A stretch of DNA of 64,000 nt. It comes from Faecalicatena_A orotica. Lineage in GTDB: Bacteria; Bacillota; Clostridia; Lachnospirales; Lachnospiraceae. Location: the NCBI RefSeq assembly GCF_040545875.1, contig NZ_JBEPMR010000011.1; one strand, 5' to 3'. The notes beneath the pieces are model-generated. The model was not told the DNA's origin and did not search any database. It was given only the letters and a program-made list of their open reading frames with translations. Numbering within the stretch: position 1 is the first letter of the stretch; each line of letters begins with the position of its first letter. The position numbers and the translations under genes are program-made. Shown in pieces: positions 15,741-24,713 of this stretch.

Positions 15741-18035
15741 TTACTTCTCTCTGCTGCGGAGCTGCTGCCTATAAGCCTGGGGCGTCACCCCCATCTTCTT
15801 CCTGAAGTAAGTATAAAAGTAGTTGATGCTCGCAAATCCACAGGCCTGGGCGATATCCTTCGCTGGCTTTTCCGTATTCTCCAGCCCTTCAAGCACCTTC
15901 TGCAGCCTTACGCTATTCAGATATTCTGACACCGACACACCGGTTTCCTTTTTAAATACCCTGCCAAGATAGTTCGCAGACACTCCGAACTCATCCCCCA
16001 GAAACTCTAATGCAATGTTCATATTAGAATAATTCTTCTGAATATATTCCTGGATTTCCTCCATCTTCCCTGTTACACCTTTTTTCACATTTGCAGATTC
16101 CTGTATCTGCAGCATATTGGAAAATACCTTTTCAAACTGTTTATCTACCTGTACCTTTTTATCACATTTCGCCAACTGTGCCAGGAAATGATTCAACGTA
16201 TACTCCTGGTCCGCATCAGTCATATAGAATTCCTTCATATCACGGACAAGTGACACACCAAGCCATATCATTGCATTCATATATTCCTTGCTGCTGTAGC
16301 ACTCTAAAGATTCTGCAAATATCTGATACTGTTCCCAGACATCCTTACCGCCACGTAAAGTATCCGTAAGCTTCCCTAAATCTAATTTGCGGTAATTCAC
16401 ACTGCCACTGTGTTCCTCACAGATTCTCTCATAGGTAAGGAACATATTAGATGGGTAGAAAAAGCTTTCTTCCTTCACCTGATAAAGCTTCTCGGCCAGT
16501 TCTGGTATTTTTTCGGCAGTTAGGAATTCTTCACTGCCTATCAGAGAAAATGTCCACTCTCCAAAAGGCTTTATTTTATCACAGAACTCCCGGAACTTGC
16601 CCTCTATCCTGCCAGTGTCTACGGACTCTCCGTCTTCAGCTGACAGTATAAACACAATGGTATTATCCCGGTTAATCAGGCCGCTCACATGGAATTCCAT
16701 ATTAAAAATTTCTTCAAATATATTTCTCACGCTATACTTAACGTCATATGCCCCGTCCTGCCCGAATTCCTCTATAAAGCTGTGATAATCTTCCAGCTGC
16801 AGTAATAGCACAGTAAACAGCTTTCCCGCTCTCATGGGATATCCCAGCTGCTCAAGCCGTTCAGTAAGTTCTGCGTTTCCGTATGTCTTTCTTTTATGGA
16901 TAAATTCATATAGGAAGTTCTCTTTTAATTTATTAGATTCCGATATTTTCATTCCATTTTTTATAAAATTCTTCCGTTCCAACTGTCCATACAAACGATA
17001 GATAGAAAAGGAACTAAATGCAGAACCTCCGGCTACCGCCAATAAAATGAACGCACATATGAAAAATGCCCATTTCTGCAGTTCCAGAAGACGTGCAAAC
17101 ATCGTATCCCATTTTGTAACCTTCAGATAATCCCAATCTGTTTTATCTGAATGCATCCATGACACAAAATAACGCTCTGCATCATATGATGTTTCTGCAT
17201 GCCCATCATTTCCTTCGATCAAATTAAGAAGGTGGCTGTCCATTTTCATGTCTAAATCCGAGAAATTTTGAAGTTCAGCCCACATCTCATCTTTCCCATC
17301 TACAATTACCATCTGGCTTTCCTGCATTGCCTCCATTCCCAGTACTTTGGCAAAAAGAGGAGTCAAATCCAAATTGACGACGATTGCACTGGTAACTTGA
17401 CTATCTTGTGTATTATTTAAAACATATGTATAGACCGAATCCGTAACCTCCGTTCCAAGGCTATTCCTTATGACACGTTCCCGCTTAAATAAATTTCTTG
17501 AATAGTAATTGTCATAGTCATTTAAAATTTCAACAATTCCGAGGTCACTGAATCCGGCCTTTCCCGTATAGGAATAGTTTCCGTCTGTACTCAGGAACTT
17601 ATCAATCTTGCCGTTATAAATATAAATGGACTCAATCATACTGCTTGTGTTCTTAAATACTGCAAGCTGTTTTCTGATTCTTGCTATATCCAGGCTATTA
17701 AACGAGCGTGCCTCTCCTGCCAGCATCCAGTCTGAGCATATGTCATCCAAAATAACCTGAGTGGCCACCATATTAATCTGCTCGTTTGCAACCTCGAATT
17801 CTTCCTGTATCTGCCTGAACTGTTGCGCAGATGAATCAATGTTCTGCTCCATGATAATCTTTTTTACAATACCATACATGATGGAAAAACATAAAATAAC
17901 AACTATAAACATCGCAATGGTTATGGTCAGGAAAATTTTTCTAAATGTCCGCTTCTGTTCAATTTTCCGAATGATTTTTCTGTTTCTTTTCCCATCGGCT
18001 CCCACCGTCTTCTTCGTAAACTTTTTCATAAACAT
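15741..18035 (-). CDS. Membrane-anchored AraC-family regulator (sensor fused to HTH)
   Basis: Product of 764 residues. A basic N-terminus leads into TM1 (about 32-56, FLTITIAMFIVVILCF), then an extracytoplasmic sensor of roughly 260 residues, TM2 near 318-340 (WAFFICAFILLAVAGGSAF), a middle region reminiscent of degenerate GGDEF-like domains, and a C-terminal AraC DNA-binding pair (IALEFLGDEFGVSANYLGRVFKK; CGFASINYFYTYFRKKMGVTPQAY). This architecture is typical of Firmicutes regulators encoded beside Lpl-type ABC sugar transporters. A second ATG 6 bases in could also start it. It probably senses extracellular glycan and activates the transporter and enzyme operons on both sides. Confidence 0.88.
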   Translation of the reverse strand: MFMKKFTKKTVGADGKRNRKIIRKIEQKRTFRKIFLTITIAMFIVVILCFSIMYGIVKKIIMEQNIDSSAQQFRQIQEEFEVANEQINMVATQVILDDICSDWMLAGEARSFNSLDIARIRKQLAVFKNTSSMIESIYIYNGKIDKFLSTDGNYSYTGKAGFSDLGIVEILNDYDNYYSRNLFKRERVIRNSLGTEVTDSVYTYVLNNTQDSQVTSAIVVNLDLTPLFAKVLGMEAMQESQMVIVDGKDEMWAELQNFSDLDMKMDSHLLNLIEGNDGHAETSYDAERYFVSWMHSDKTDWDYLKVTKWDTMFARLLELQKWAFFICAFILLAVAGGSAFSSFSIYRLYGQLERKNFIKNGMKISESNKLKENFLYEFIHKRKTYGNAELTERLEQLGYPMRAGKLFTVLLLQLEDYHSFIEEFGQDGAYDVKYSVRNIFEEIFNMEFHVSGLINRDNTIVFILSAEDGESVDTGRIEGKFREFCDKIKPFGEWTFSLIGSEEFLTAEKIPELAEKLYQVKEESFFYPSNMFLTYERICEEHSGSVNYRKLDLGKLTDTLRGGKDVWEQYQIFAESLECYSSKEYMNAMIWLGVSLVRDMKEFYMTDADQEYTLNHFLAQLAKCDKKVQVDKQFEKVFSNMLQIQESANVKKGVTGKMEEIQEYIQKNYSNMNIALEFLGDEFGVSANYLGRVFKKETGVSVSEYLNSVRLQKVLEGLENTEKPAKDIAQACGFASINYFYTYFRKKMGVTPQAYRQQLRSREK

Positions 18036-18134
18036 CCATCCCCCATGTGCTTATTTTAAAGTATATTACTTCCCATATCAACAACGAAATCTGACACTCA
18101 CACAGTTTCCCAACACTTTTTAATATAGCACAAA

Positions 18135-18163
18135 GCACCCGGCTGTTTATCACAGCCAGGCAC
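18135..18163 (-). terminator. Terminator after the solute-binding protein gene
   Basis: An 11-bp stem with G-U pairs on the minus strand (GTGCCTGGCTG against CAGCCGGGTGC, 7-base loop) is followed by a short TTTGTG. It lies 20 bases after the stop of the binding-protein gene and may be partial, letting some transcripts reach the regulator. Confidence 0.6.
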
Positions 18164-18183
18164 TCTGCCTGTTTGCCCGTTAT

Positions 18184-19662
18184 TTATTTTGCTTCCATAA
18201 AAGCATCTACCTGTTTCTGCATTTCCGCAAGAACAGTATCTATCCCCGCAACTTTTAACTTCTCAACAAATTCTGCGTTTGTCTCTTCAACAGGAAGCTC
18301 TCCGCCTGTAAGGCTTTCGTACTCCTTGACAACCTTGGACACACTCGCAATTTCCATCTTCACCGGATCGGGGTCGAAAGAAAATCCCAGAATCGGAGAA
18401 ATCTTGGCACTGTCATTCAGAGCCTTTGTCTGCTCCCAGACATCTTCCGGCTGCCCTTCAATTGCATAAGAATTGAATACATTTCCAAATGCCCATGCCT
18501 GGCCGTGGGAATATCCACTATTTTCAATTGGTTTAATCATATTGTCAGATATCTTTTCATAATGAGTCCCTTCAATACCGTAAGAAAGGAGATTCATAAC
18601 ATACGGGTCTGTATTTACCAGTTCAAGATACTTTAAAGTCTCTTCCGGATGTTTTGAAGTCGTTGAAATACCATACATCGTAGCTATTACTGAATTTGTT
18701 GTAATCAATGGCTCTGTTTTAGACTTTGCAAATACCATATCATATCCTGCACGCGTAGATTCTTCCGCTTCTACACCCGGTTTATATGTTCCGGAAAAGT
18801 AAGCTGATGTTTTCTTTCCGATCCTCTGGCTTTCACCATATTCCGGGTTATATGCACACTGCCCGTCTAATAAGCCTGCTGAATTCAGATCATAAGATTC
18901 TTTTAACATTGCCTTCCACTCATCTGTTTCATAGAAGTTAACAACCTTGGCACTTTCGTCCCCCATCTTAATAGCACCTGCTGACATATAATCACTTATA
19001 TGCTCATATCCGCAGTAATCGGCTGCCTGCTGCACATTGACACCACCCACTTTTGCACTGTAGTTGTCAAACGCATATTGAGCATAATCCTTCATTTCAG
19101 TCAGTGTCTGCAGATTTTCCACTTTTTCGCCTGATGCGTCTACGAATTCTTTTGGCATAAGCGCTCCAATCTGGCGTGCAGCAATCTGTTGGTTTGGAAC
19201 CGCATAGATTCCGCCGTTTACAGTCACGGCTGTCCAGAAGGATTCCGGCATGCTCTCCATTAAGTCAGGAGCAACTTCCGGAAGCATTTCTTTAATATCG
19301 ACAAATGCGCCCTTTGCAACATTTGTATTATAAGGATTTAACCAGTTTGAAGTAAAGCAGGCATCATACTCTTCTCCTGATGCAATAATAACCTGAATCT
19401 TATCCGCATAGGAACCACCGTGGAACACATAATCGACTGTCACCCCGATTTTTTCTTTCGTATACTCATTTACGGCTTCCATAACTTTAGCCTGGTCCTT
19501 TTGCTCCGGCACCATAACGTGGATTTTCAGATTAACAACATCTCCCTCCTTCTTTCCGCCGTCACCCTTATCACTTCCACCGTCGCTGCCTCCGCACCCT
19601 GCCAATGTACCGGCTGCTATTGCCAGCGTTAACAGAAGTGCTGTAATCTTTCTTCTTTTCAT
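18184..19662 (-). CDS. ABC transporter sugar-binding lipoprotein
   Basis: Product of 492 residues from the ATG at 19662, which has GAGGAAAAAAGTG upstream and gives a proper lipoprotein signal: a KRRK start, a hydrophobic stretch and lipobox LAGC with Cys23. An in-frame start 57 bases upstream would bury this signal. The mature protein has the family-1 solute-binding layout with a Gly/Ser/Asp linker after the Cys, and is large, as in LplA/YtcQ-type proteins paired with LplB/LplC permeases. It is the third gene of the transporter operon. It probably captures an oligosaccharide, inferred to be mannose-rich from context. No ATPase gene is present, so a shared MsmK-type ATPase elsewhere is expected. 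Confidence 0.9.
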   Translation of the reverse strand: MKRRKITALLLTLAIAAGTLAGCGGSDGGSDKGDGGKKEGDVVNLKIHVMVPEQKDQAKVMEAVNEYTKEKIGVTVDYVFHGGSYADKIQVIIASGEEYDACFTSNWLNPYNTNVAKGAFVDIKEMLPEVAPDLMESMPESFWTAVTVNGGIYAVPNQQIAARQIGALMPKEFVDASGEKVENLQTLTEMKDYAQYAFDNYSAKVGGVNVQQAADYCGYEHISDYMSAGAIKMGDESAKVVNFYETDEWKAMLKESYDLNSAGLLDGQCAYNPEYGESQRIGKKTSAYFSGTYKPGVEAEESTRAGYDMVFAKSKTEPLITTNSVIATMYGISTTSKHPEETLKYLELVNTDPYVMNLLSYGIEGTHYEKISDNMIKPIENSGYSHGQAWAFGNVFNSYAIEGQPEDVWEQTKALNDSAKISPILGFSFDPDPVKMEIASVSKVVKEYESLTGGELPVEETNAEFVEKLKVAGIDTVLAEMQKQVDAFMEAK

Positions 19663-19725
19663 CACTTTTTTCCTCCTCTTAATGTGATTTTTATTGTAAT
19701 TTGCCATGCAAATATACATTCCTGA

Positions 19726-20610
19726 TTAACCTTTGACCCCGCCTACCGTAAGGCCTTTTACAAAATACTTCTGGAAAAATGGGAAAATCACCAACATCGG
19801 TCCTGCTGCAATTACGCACATTGCCATACGCATTGATTCTGTGGGGAGATCTGCTATGCTGATTCCCATTCCTGAAATTGAAGAGTTCTTTATCATTTCC
19901 TGAACATCCCTCATTAATATATAGAGACGGTACTGCAGATTGTACAGTTCTGAATTGTCAATATACATCAAAGGCTGAAACCAGTCATTCCAGTAATTCA
20001 GTGTAATAAACATTCCTACAGTTGCCAACGCCGGTTTTGCCAATGGAAGAACTATTTTCACAAATATCGTTAATTCGCTTGCGCCGTCCACCGTTGCTGC
20101 TTCAATCAGCGATGACGGGATCTGTGAGAAAAAGGTTCTCAGGAGAATAATAAACCATGGCACGATCAGCATCGGAAGAATCATAACCCAAATTGTATTC
20201 TTTAGGTGCAAATATTTAGTAATCCAGATATAGGTCGGTACCAGACCGCCGTTTAACACCATCGGGATAATAAGAAACACTGTGAGCTGTTTCTTATATT
20301 TATAATCTTTTCTGGACAGTACATAGGCTATCATTGCATTAAAAGACAACCCCAGTACACATCCGGTAACAGTAACAAAGATAGATATTCCATACGATCT
20401 TAATATAGATTCCATATCCTTCAGGACATATTTGTACGCTTCCAGCGTAAAGCCTTTTGGCAGTATTCCATATCCATCTTTTATAATCGCCATATCTGTA
20501 GAAAAAGAAATGGAGATAACCGTGATAATCGGTATGATACAAATGAGGCAGATTAATATCAGTACCCCATAAATAATCACTCTCTGATAAACAGGTAATT
20601 TTTTATTCAT
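19726..20610 (-). CDS. Carbohydrate ABC transporter permease, LplC/YtcP type
   Basis: Product of 294 residues with six predicted membrane helices; the first is VIIYGVLILICLICIIPII. The EAA loop that docks the ATPase is EAATVDGASELTIFVKIVLPLAKP-like (about 190-213), followed by helices ending FFQKYFVKGLTVGGVKG, the characteristic C-terminus of this subfamily. Start supported by GGGAGGAGAAA. It lies 17 bases after the LplB-like permease and 63 before the binding-protein start, so it belongs to a three-gene import operon. Confidence 0.93.
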   Translation of the reverse strand: MNKKLPVYQRVIIYGVLILICLICIIPIITVISISFSTDMAIIKDGYGILPKGFTLEAYKYVLKDMESILRSYGISIFVTVTGCVLGLSFNAMIAYVLSRKDYKYKKQLTVFLIIPMVLNGGLVPTYIWITKYLHLKNTIWVMILPMLIVPWFIILLRTFFSQIPSSLIEAATVDGASELTIFVKIVLPLAKPALATVGMFITLNYWNDWFQPLMYIDNSELYNLQYRLYILMRDVQEMIKNSSISGMGISIADLPTESMRMAMCVIAAGPMLVIFPFFQKYFVKGLTVGGVKG

Positions 20611-20627
20611 CAGTTTTTCTCCTCCCT

Positions 20628-21548
20628 TTAGAACAATGCACTCTCACTGTCAATCTTACGTACAATAAAGTTACTGACCATAATTAGTATAAACCCGGCC
20701 ACCGCCTGGAAACAGCCTACTGCCGAACCAATACCAATATCACCTGTCACACGGAGCGCCCTGAATATATAAGTATCCAAAACATCCGTCGTAGCATACA
20801 ATGCACCGGAATCTCTTGTCAACTGGAAGAACAATCCAAAGTCGGCATACATAATTCTTCCAATCTGTAGGATTACCATACAAATAATGATGCTTCGGAT
20901 CATCGGCAGTGTCACGCTCCAAATCATCTGCCATTTACTAGCCCCATCCAATGCCGCCGCTTCATAATATGAATCGTCAATCCCCATCAATCCGGCGTAA
21001 TAGATAACGCTGTAATAACCGGCTACCTTCCATGCGTACATAAATGTCAGAATAACAGGCCAATAAGCCGATTTCGCATACCACGCAATGCTTTCTAATC
21101 CAAAAAAGTTCAAAAGCTGGTTGATAATTCCATAATCATGATGCAGATATGCATACAGCAGATATCCTACTACAACCCATGACATAAAGTATGGGAAAAA
21201 CATAATTGTCTGGATTGCTTTTACTGCTATACGGCTCCTGATTTCATTAATCATCAGTGCTACTGACACTGCTATTACAAGAGTGACTCCTATAAATAGA
21301 AGATTCAGCCCTATCGTATTTCTTAATACAATCCATGCATCATTGGACTTAAAGAAGAATTCAAAATTCTTAAATCCAACCCACTCGCTTCCCAGGAACC
21401 CCTTATCATATCGAAAATCCTTAAATGCAATCACTAAACCTGCAATTGGGATATACGAAAATATGAAAAGAAGAACCGATGCCGGAAGCGCCATAGCAGT
21501 CAAAGCCATAGTTTTTTTTCTTCCCGCTTTACCCATTCGTTTTTTCAT
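20628..21548 (-). CDS. Carbohydrate ABC transporter permease, LplB type
   Basis: Product of 306 residues from the ATG at 21548 after TTGAAAGGAAAAGGG; an upstream TTG would consume the ribosome site. Six membrane helices; the EAA motif reads EAAALDGASKWQMIWSVTLP. The N-terminal basic stretch plus SYIPIAGLVIAFKDF is typical of LplB/YteP proteins. First gene of the transporter operon, divergent from manA. Together with the LplC-like permease it should form the membrane channel for an oligosaccharide. Confidence 0.92.
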   Translation of the reverse strand: MKKRMGKAGRKKTMALTAMALPASVLLFIFSYIPIAGLVIAFKDFRYDKGFLGSEWVGFKNFEFFFKSNDAWIVLRNTIGLNLLFIGVTLVIAVSVALMINEIRSRIAVKAIQTIMFFPYFMSWVVVGYLLYAYLHHDYGIINQLLNFFGLESIAWYAKSAYWPVILTFMYAWKVAGYYSVIYYAGLMGIDDSYYEAAALDGASKWQMIWSVTLPMIRSIIICMVILQIGRIMYADFGLFFQLTRDSGALYATTDVLDTYIFRALRVTGDIGIGSAVGCFQAVAGFILIMVSNFIVRKIDSESALF

Positions 21549-21855
21549 TTTACACCCTTTTCCTTTCAAACGATATCTTTCTCACAAGGCCAATATTCTA
21601 TTGTTATGTTTCTATTGCCCATGCCTCTGTTTCGCTTAAATTTATTTTTAACCAGAATTTGATTTTCTGCAACTACACAAATCTGAGATGATTCATCTTT
21701 CCATCACTTTTAGAGTACGAAAATCAAACAGAATTGCGTATTCTGTACTATCTGCATTTATAAAACAGATCGCAGATAAACGGAATAGACACCTCCTTTG
21801 GCTGTGTTTTAGTATGGATATGCAGTAGATAATAAACGTAGCAGGAGGAATGAAG
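21549..21855. promoter_or_regulatory. Divergent control region between the transporter operon and manA
   Basis: About 300 bases without a gene. It contains two inverted repeats: ACAGAAT-5 nt-ATTCTGT at 21728-21746, and TATCTGC-16 nt-GCAGATA at 21749-21778. These are plausible operator sites for the AraC-type regulators of the locus. A TTGGCT and AT-rich hexamers precede manA, but no confident promoter assignment was possible. Confidence 0.45.
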
Positions 21856-22803
21856 ATGTGTATTTTAAAAATGGTGCCCAGCTGTAAAGATTATTTGTGG
21901 GGCGGGCACCGCCTTATAGACGAATACCATAAAAACTATGACGGAAACATTTTGGCAGAGACGTGGGAACTTTCCTGCCATCCGGATGGTCCGTCAAAAA
22001 TCCAAAACGGTACATTTGCAGGAATTACACTGGCAGAATATATAAAAAAAGCAGAAGGGAATGTACTTGGTATACATTGCCGGAGATTCAGGGAGTTTCC
22101 TATTCTTATAAAGTTTATTGACGCAAAGGATAATCTTTCTATCCAAGTGCATCCTGACAATCAATTTGCATTGGAAAATGAAGGCCAGTATGGCAAAACC
22201 GAGATGTGGTATGTAGCCGACTGTAAGGAAGGCGCATGTTTATATTATGGTTTCAAAAAGAAGGTAAGCAAAGAGGAGTTCAGACAGCGGATTCTGGATA
22301 ACACCCTGTTGGAGGTATTGAACGCTGTAACGGTCCAGAAGGGGGATGTGCTGTTCATTGAAACAGGTACGATCCATGCGATAGGTAAAGATATTGTAAT
22401 TGCAGAAATCCAGCAGAATTCGAATGTCACTTATCGCGTGTATGATTATGGAAGAGTCGGGAACGATGGGAAAAAGAGGGATTTACATATAGAAAAGGCC
22501 CTTGCCGTTACGAACCGTGTTCCTATTATCAAGAGCAAAACATGCTGCCCCCATATCGCCGACTGCGATTACTTCACAGTAGATAAGCTTAATCTGGACG
22601 GTGATGTCATGAAGAAAATGTGCGGCCATATTGGTAACGGCTCTTTTGTAAGCATACTGATGGTTGAAGGGGATGGAGAAATCCGCTGCGGCAAAGACAA
22701 ACTCCGCTATCAGAAAGGAGATAGTTTCTTCCTTCCTGCCAATAGCGGAGAATACGAGATTAGCGGAACCTGTGAGGCACTGATTACAACTGTCAAGGGT
22801 TAA
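21856..22803 (+). CDS. manA: Mannose-6-phosphate isomerase, class I
   Basis: Product of 315 residues. The ATG at 21856 is 7 bases after AGGAGG; the ATG at 21850 is too close. It converts mannose-6-phosphate to fructose-6-phosphate. The zinc ligands are visible: Gln97 and His99 in SIQVHPDN, Glu116 in KTEMWYV, and His174 in GTIHAIG. The N-terminal WGGHRL and the WELS motif also fit the short Firmicutes ManA. It is divergent from the sugar transporter and close to two alpha-mannosidase-like genes, giving a clear route for mannose released in the cytoplasm into glycolysis. Cytoplasmic. Confidence 0.93.
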   Translation: MCILKMVPSCKDYLWGGHRLIDEYHKNYDGNILAETWELSCHPDGPSKIQNGTFAGITLAEYIKKAEGNVLGIHCRRFREFPILIKFIDAKDNLSIQVHPDNQFALENEGQYGKTEMWYVADCKEGACLYYGFKKKVSKEEFRQRILDNTLLEVLNAVTVQKGDVLFIETGTIHAIGKDIVIAEIQQNSNVTYRVYDYGRVGNDGKKRDLHIEKALAVTNRVPIIKSKTCCPHIADCDYFTVDKLNLDGDVMKKMCGHIGNGSFVSILMVEGDGEIRCGKDKLRYQKGDSFFLPANSGEYEISGTCEALITTVKG

Positions 22804-22861
22804 AGATTAGAACGCCGGAATACAGTTTACTGGAACACCGGGATGATCAGCCTCTGATTTT

Positions 22862-24031
22862 CTATGAGAACCGCAATGCCTCTATCGGTTTCTTGCGTGC
22901 AGCCTTGTTTGCCGGATAACTGCCGAATACAATGCCAATCGTTGTGGAGAATCCGACTGAAATCCAGATGACCCCCGGCGACAGGCTGAAATGATATTCT
23001 GTCATCACCTGATCTGCCACAGCTACGATTCCCCAGGACAGCAGAATCCCGATTGCACAGCCGATCAGACTAATAACCACCGCCTCCACGAGAAACTGAA
23101 CCATAATATCCTTATATCCTGCCCCGACTGCTTTCCTGATTCCGATTTCCCGGGTACGCTCGGTTACCGATACGAGCATGATGTTCATGATGCCAATGCC
23201 CCCAACAATCAGTGAGATTCCTGCAATGCCTCCGAGCATCAGCAGCATTGTCCGGTTCGTAGATTCTACCATTTTAACAAACTCAAGTTCATTGTCTACG
23301 CGAAATGCCTTTTGATCGTTATGGAAACGTTCAAGCAGCAGACTGGTAATCTTTGATTCGGCGGCCCTCATGTCTGCTTCACTGTCCGCCCAGATCACAA
23401 AATTGTTCACGGCTTTTACTTTTTCTGAACTGCGCATTAATGTAGAATAAGGGATGTAAGCCTCCATCGTATTCATATTCCAGCCGTTGTTATCACTTTT
23501 TTTCAGCACCCCTGCAATTAAAAACTGTCTGCCTCCTATGATAACATTCCTGCCAACTACCTGGTCGGTGCCAAAAAGCTGCTGCGCCATATAATGATTG
23601 ATCACGGCGGTGTAAGAGCTGCTATCCACATCTGCTTTTTTCAGGCTTCTGCCAGCCGCCAGTTTCAGATCCTGTATTTTGAAATATCCCGGCGTCGTAC
23701 CCGTAACTGACACATCTCCGCTCTTCTTATCGCTTTTCGCCGTCACAGATTCTGTTTCTGCCGGTGCGATCTCGGTAATTTCAGGCTCCTTTCCAAACTG
23801 CGCCATATCATCCAGCGTCAGCGGCTTTCCTTTATCATTGCTGACCGTCACCGTCAGTTTCGTATTTCCGGCCGCGGACATACTTTCATCAATGGAAGTA
23901 ACAGCCCCGTTGACCAGAGATACCAGTACGACGAGAGAAGTCACTCCTATAATAATTCCCAGCATGGTGAGAAACGACCTCATTTTACTGGACGAAATTG
24001 AACTTAATGCCATCTTAAAAGACTGTATCAT
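22862..24031 (-). CDS. ABC exporter permease, MacB/YknZ (FtsX) type
   Basis: Product of 389 residues. TM1 near 15-40 (SFLTMLGIIIGVTSLVVLVSLV), then a MacB-type extracytoplasmic domain of about 220 residues, then three C-terminal helices, including LLMLGGIAGISLIVGGIGIMNIM and a glycine-rich last pair. The FtsX signature VTERTREIGIRKAVGA sits between helices. The start overlaps the ATPase stop by 4 bases (ATGA). With the ATPase and adaptor it forms a tripartite exporter of the YknXYZ kind, generally used for peptides, antibiotics or toxic factors. Confidence 0.93.
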   Translation of the reverse strand: MIQSFKMALSSISSSKMRSFLTMLGIIIGVTSLVVLVSLVNGAVTSIDESMSAAGNTKLTVTVSNDKGKPLTLDDMAQFGKEPEITEIAPAETESVTAKSDKKSGDVSVTGTTPGYFKIQDLKLAAGRSLKKADVDSSSYTAVINHYMAQQLFGTDQVVGRNVIIGGRQFLIAGVLKKSDNNGWNMNTMEAYIPYSTLMRSSEKVKAVNNFVIWADSEADMRAAESKITSLLLERFHNDQKAFRVDNELEFVKMVESTNRTMLLMLGGIAGISLIVGGIGIMNIMLVSVTERTREIGIRKAVGAGYKDIMVQFLVEAVVISLIGCAIGILLSWGIVAVADQVMTEYHFSLSPGVIWISVGFSTTIGIVFGSYPANKAARKKPIEALRFS

Positions 24032-24702
24032 GACTCCACCACCTCACTTACCTGTCCGTCCCTGATTCGGATCTTCCGTTCCGCCTCATCGGCAACATTC
24101 TCATCATGGGTGATGATGACGATCGTATTCCCCTGCTCATGAAGGTCTTTGAAAATCCCCATGATCTCCCTGCTTGTTTTGGAATCCAGAGCCCCTGTAG
24201 GCTCATCCGCCAGAAACAGGGACGGCCTTGCCGCAAGCGCCCTTGCAATCGCAACCCTCTGCTGCTGTCCTCCTGATAATTCTGCAGGCAGGTGTTCCCT
24301 GCGTTCATACAGCTTCACCTGCTCCAGAGCCCATTTTACTCTCTCTGCGCGTTCGTGTGACGGAAGCTTCTGGTAGATCAGCGGCAGTTCCACGTTCTGC
24401 GCAGCCGTCATCTTGGGAATCAGATTAAAATTCTGGAATACAAACCCGATCTTCCGGTTTCTTACTTTAGCCAGTTCCTTCTCCGAATAATTCGTAATGG
24501 ACTCCCCGTCAAGCAGGTATTCTCCCTCATCTGAGTTATCCAGACAGCCGATGATATTCATCATCGTAGACTTGCCGCTCCCGGATGGTCCTACTATACT
24601 AACAAATTCACCTTTTCTTACACGAAGTGAAGCTTCCCTTAATGCATAGATATCCTCGCCTCCCATATGGTATATTTTTGAAACATGATTCAAACGTATC
24701 AT
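24028..24702 (-). CDS. ABC exporter ATP-binding protein, MacB/LolD/YknY type
   Basis: Product of 224 residues, ATG after AGGAGGTGCTGAT. Walker A is GPSGSGKST (39-47), the Q-loop is in GFVFQNFNLIPKMTA, the ABC signature is LSGGQQQRVAIARAL, Walker B is LFLADEPTGALD, and the switch His is in IVIITHDENVA. Full length for the family. It energises the adjacent FtsX-type permease. The operon order is response regulator, kinase, adaptor, ATPase, permease. Confidence 0.96.
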   Translation of the reverse strand: MIRLNHVSKIYHMGGEDIYALREASLRVRKGEFVSIVGPSGSGKSTMMNIIGCLDNSDEGEYLLDGESITNYSEKELAKVRNRKIGFVFQNFNLIPKMTAAQNVELPLIYQKLPSHERAERVKWALEQVKLYERREHLPAELSGGQQQRVAIARALAARPSLFLADEPTGALDSKTSREIMGIFKDLHEQGNTIVIITHDENVADEAERKIRIRDGQVSEVVES

Positions 24703-24713
24703 ATCAGCACCTC

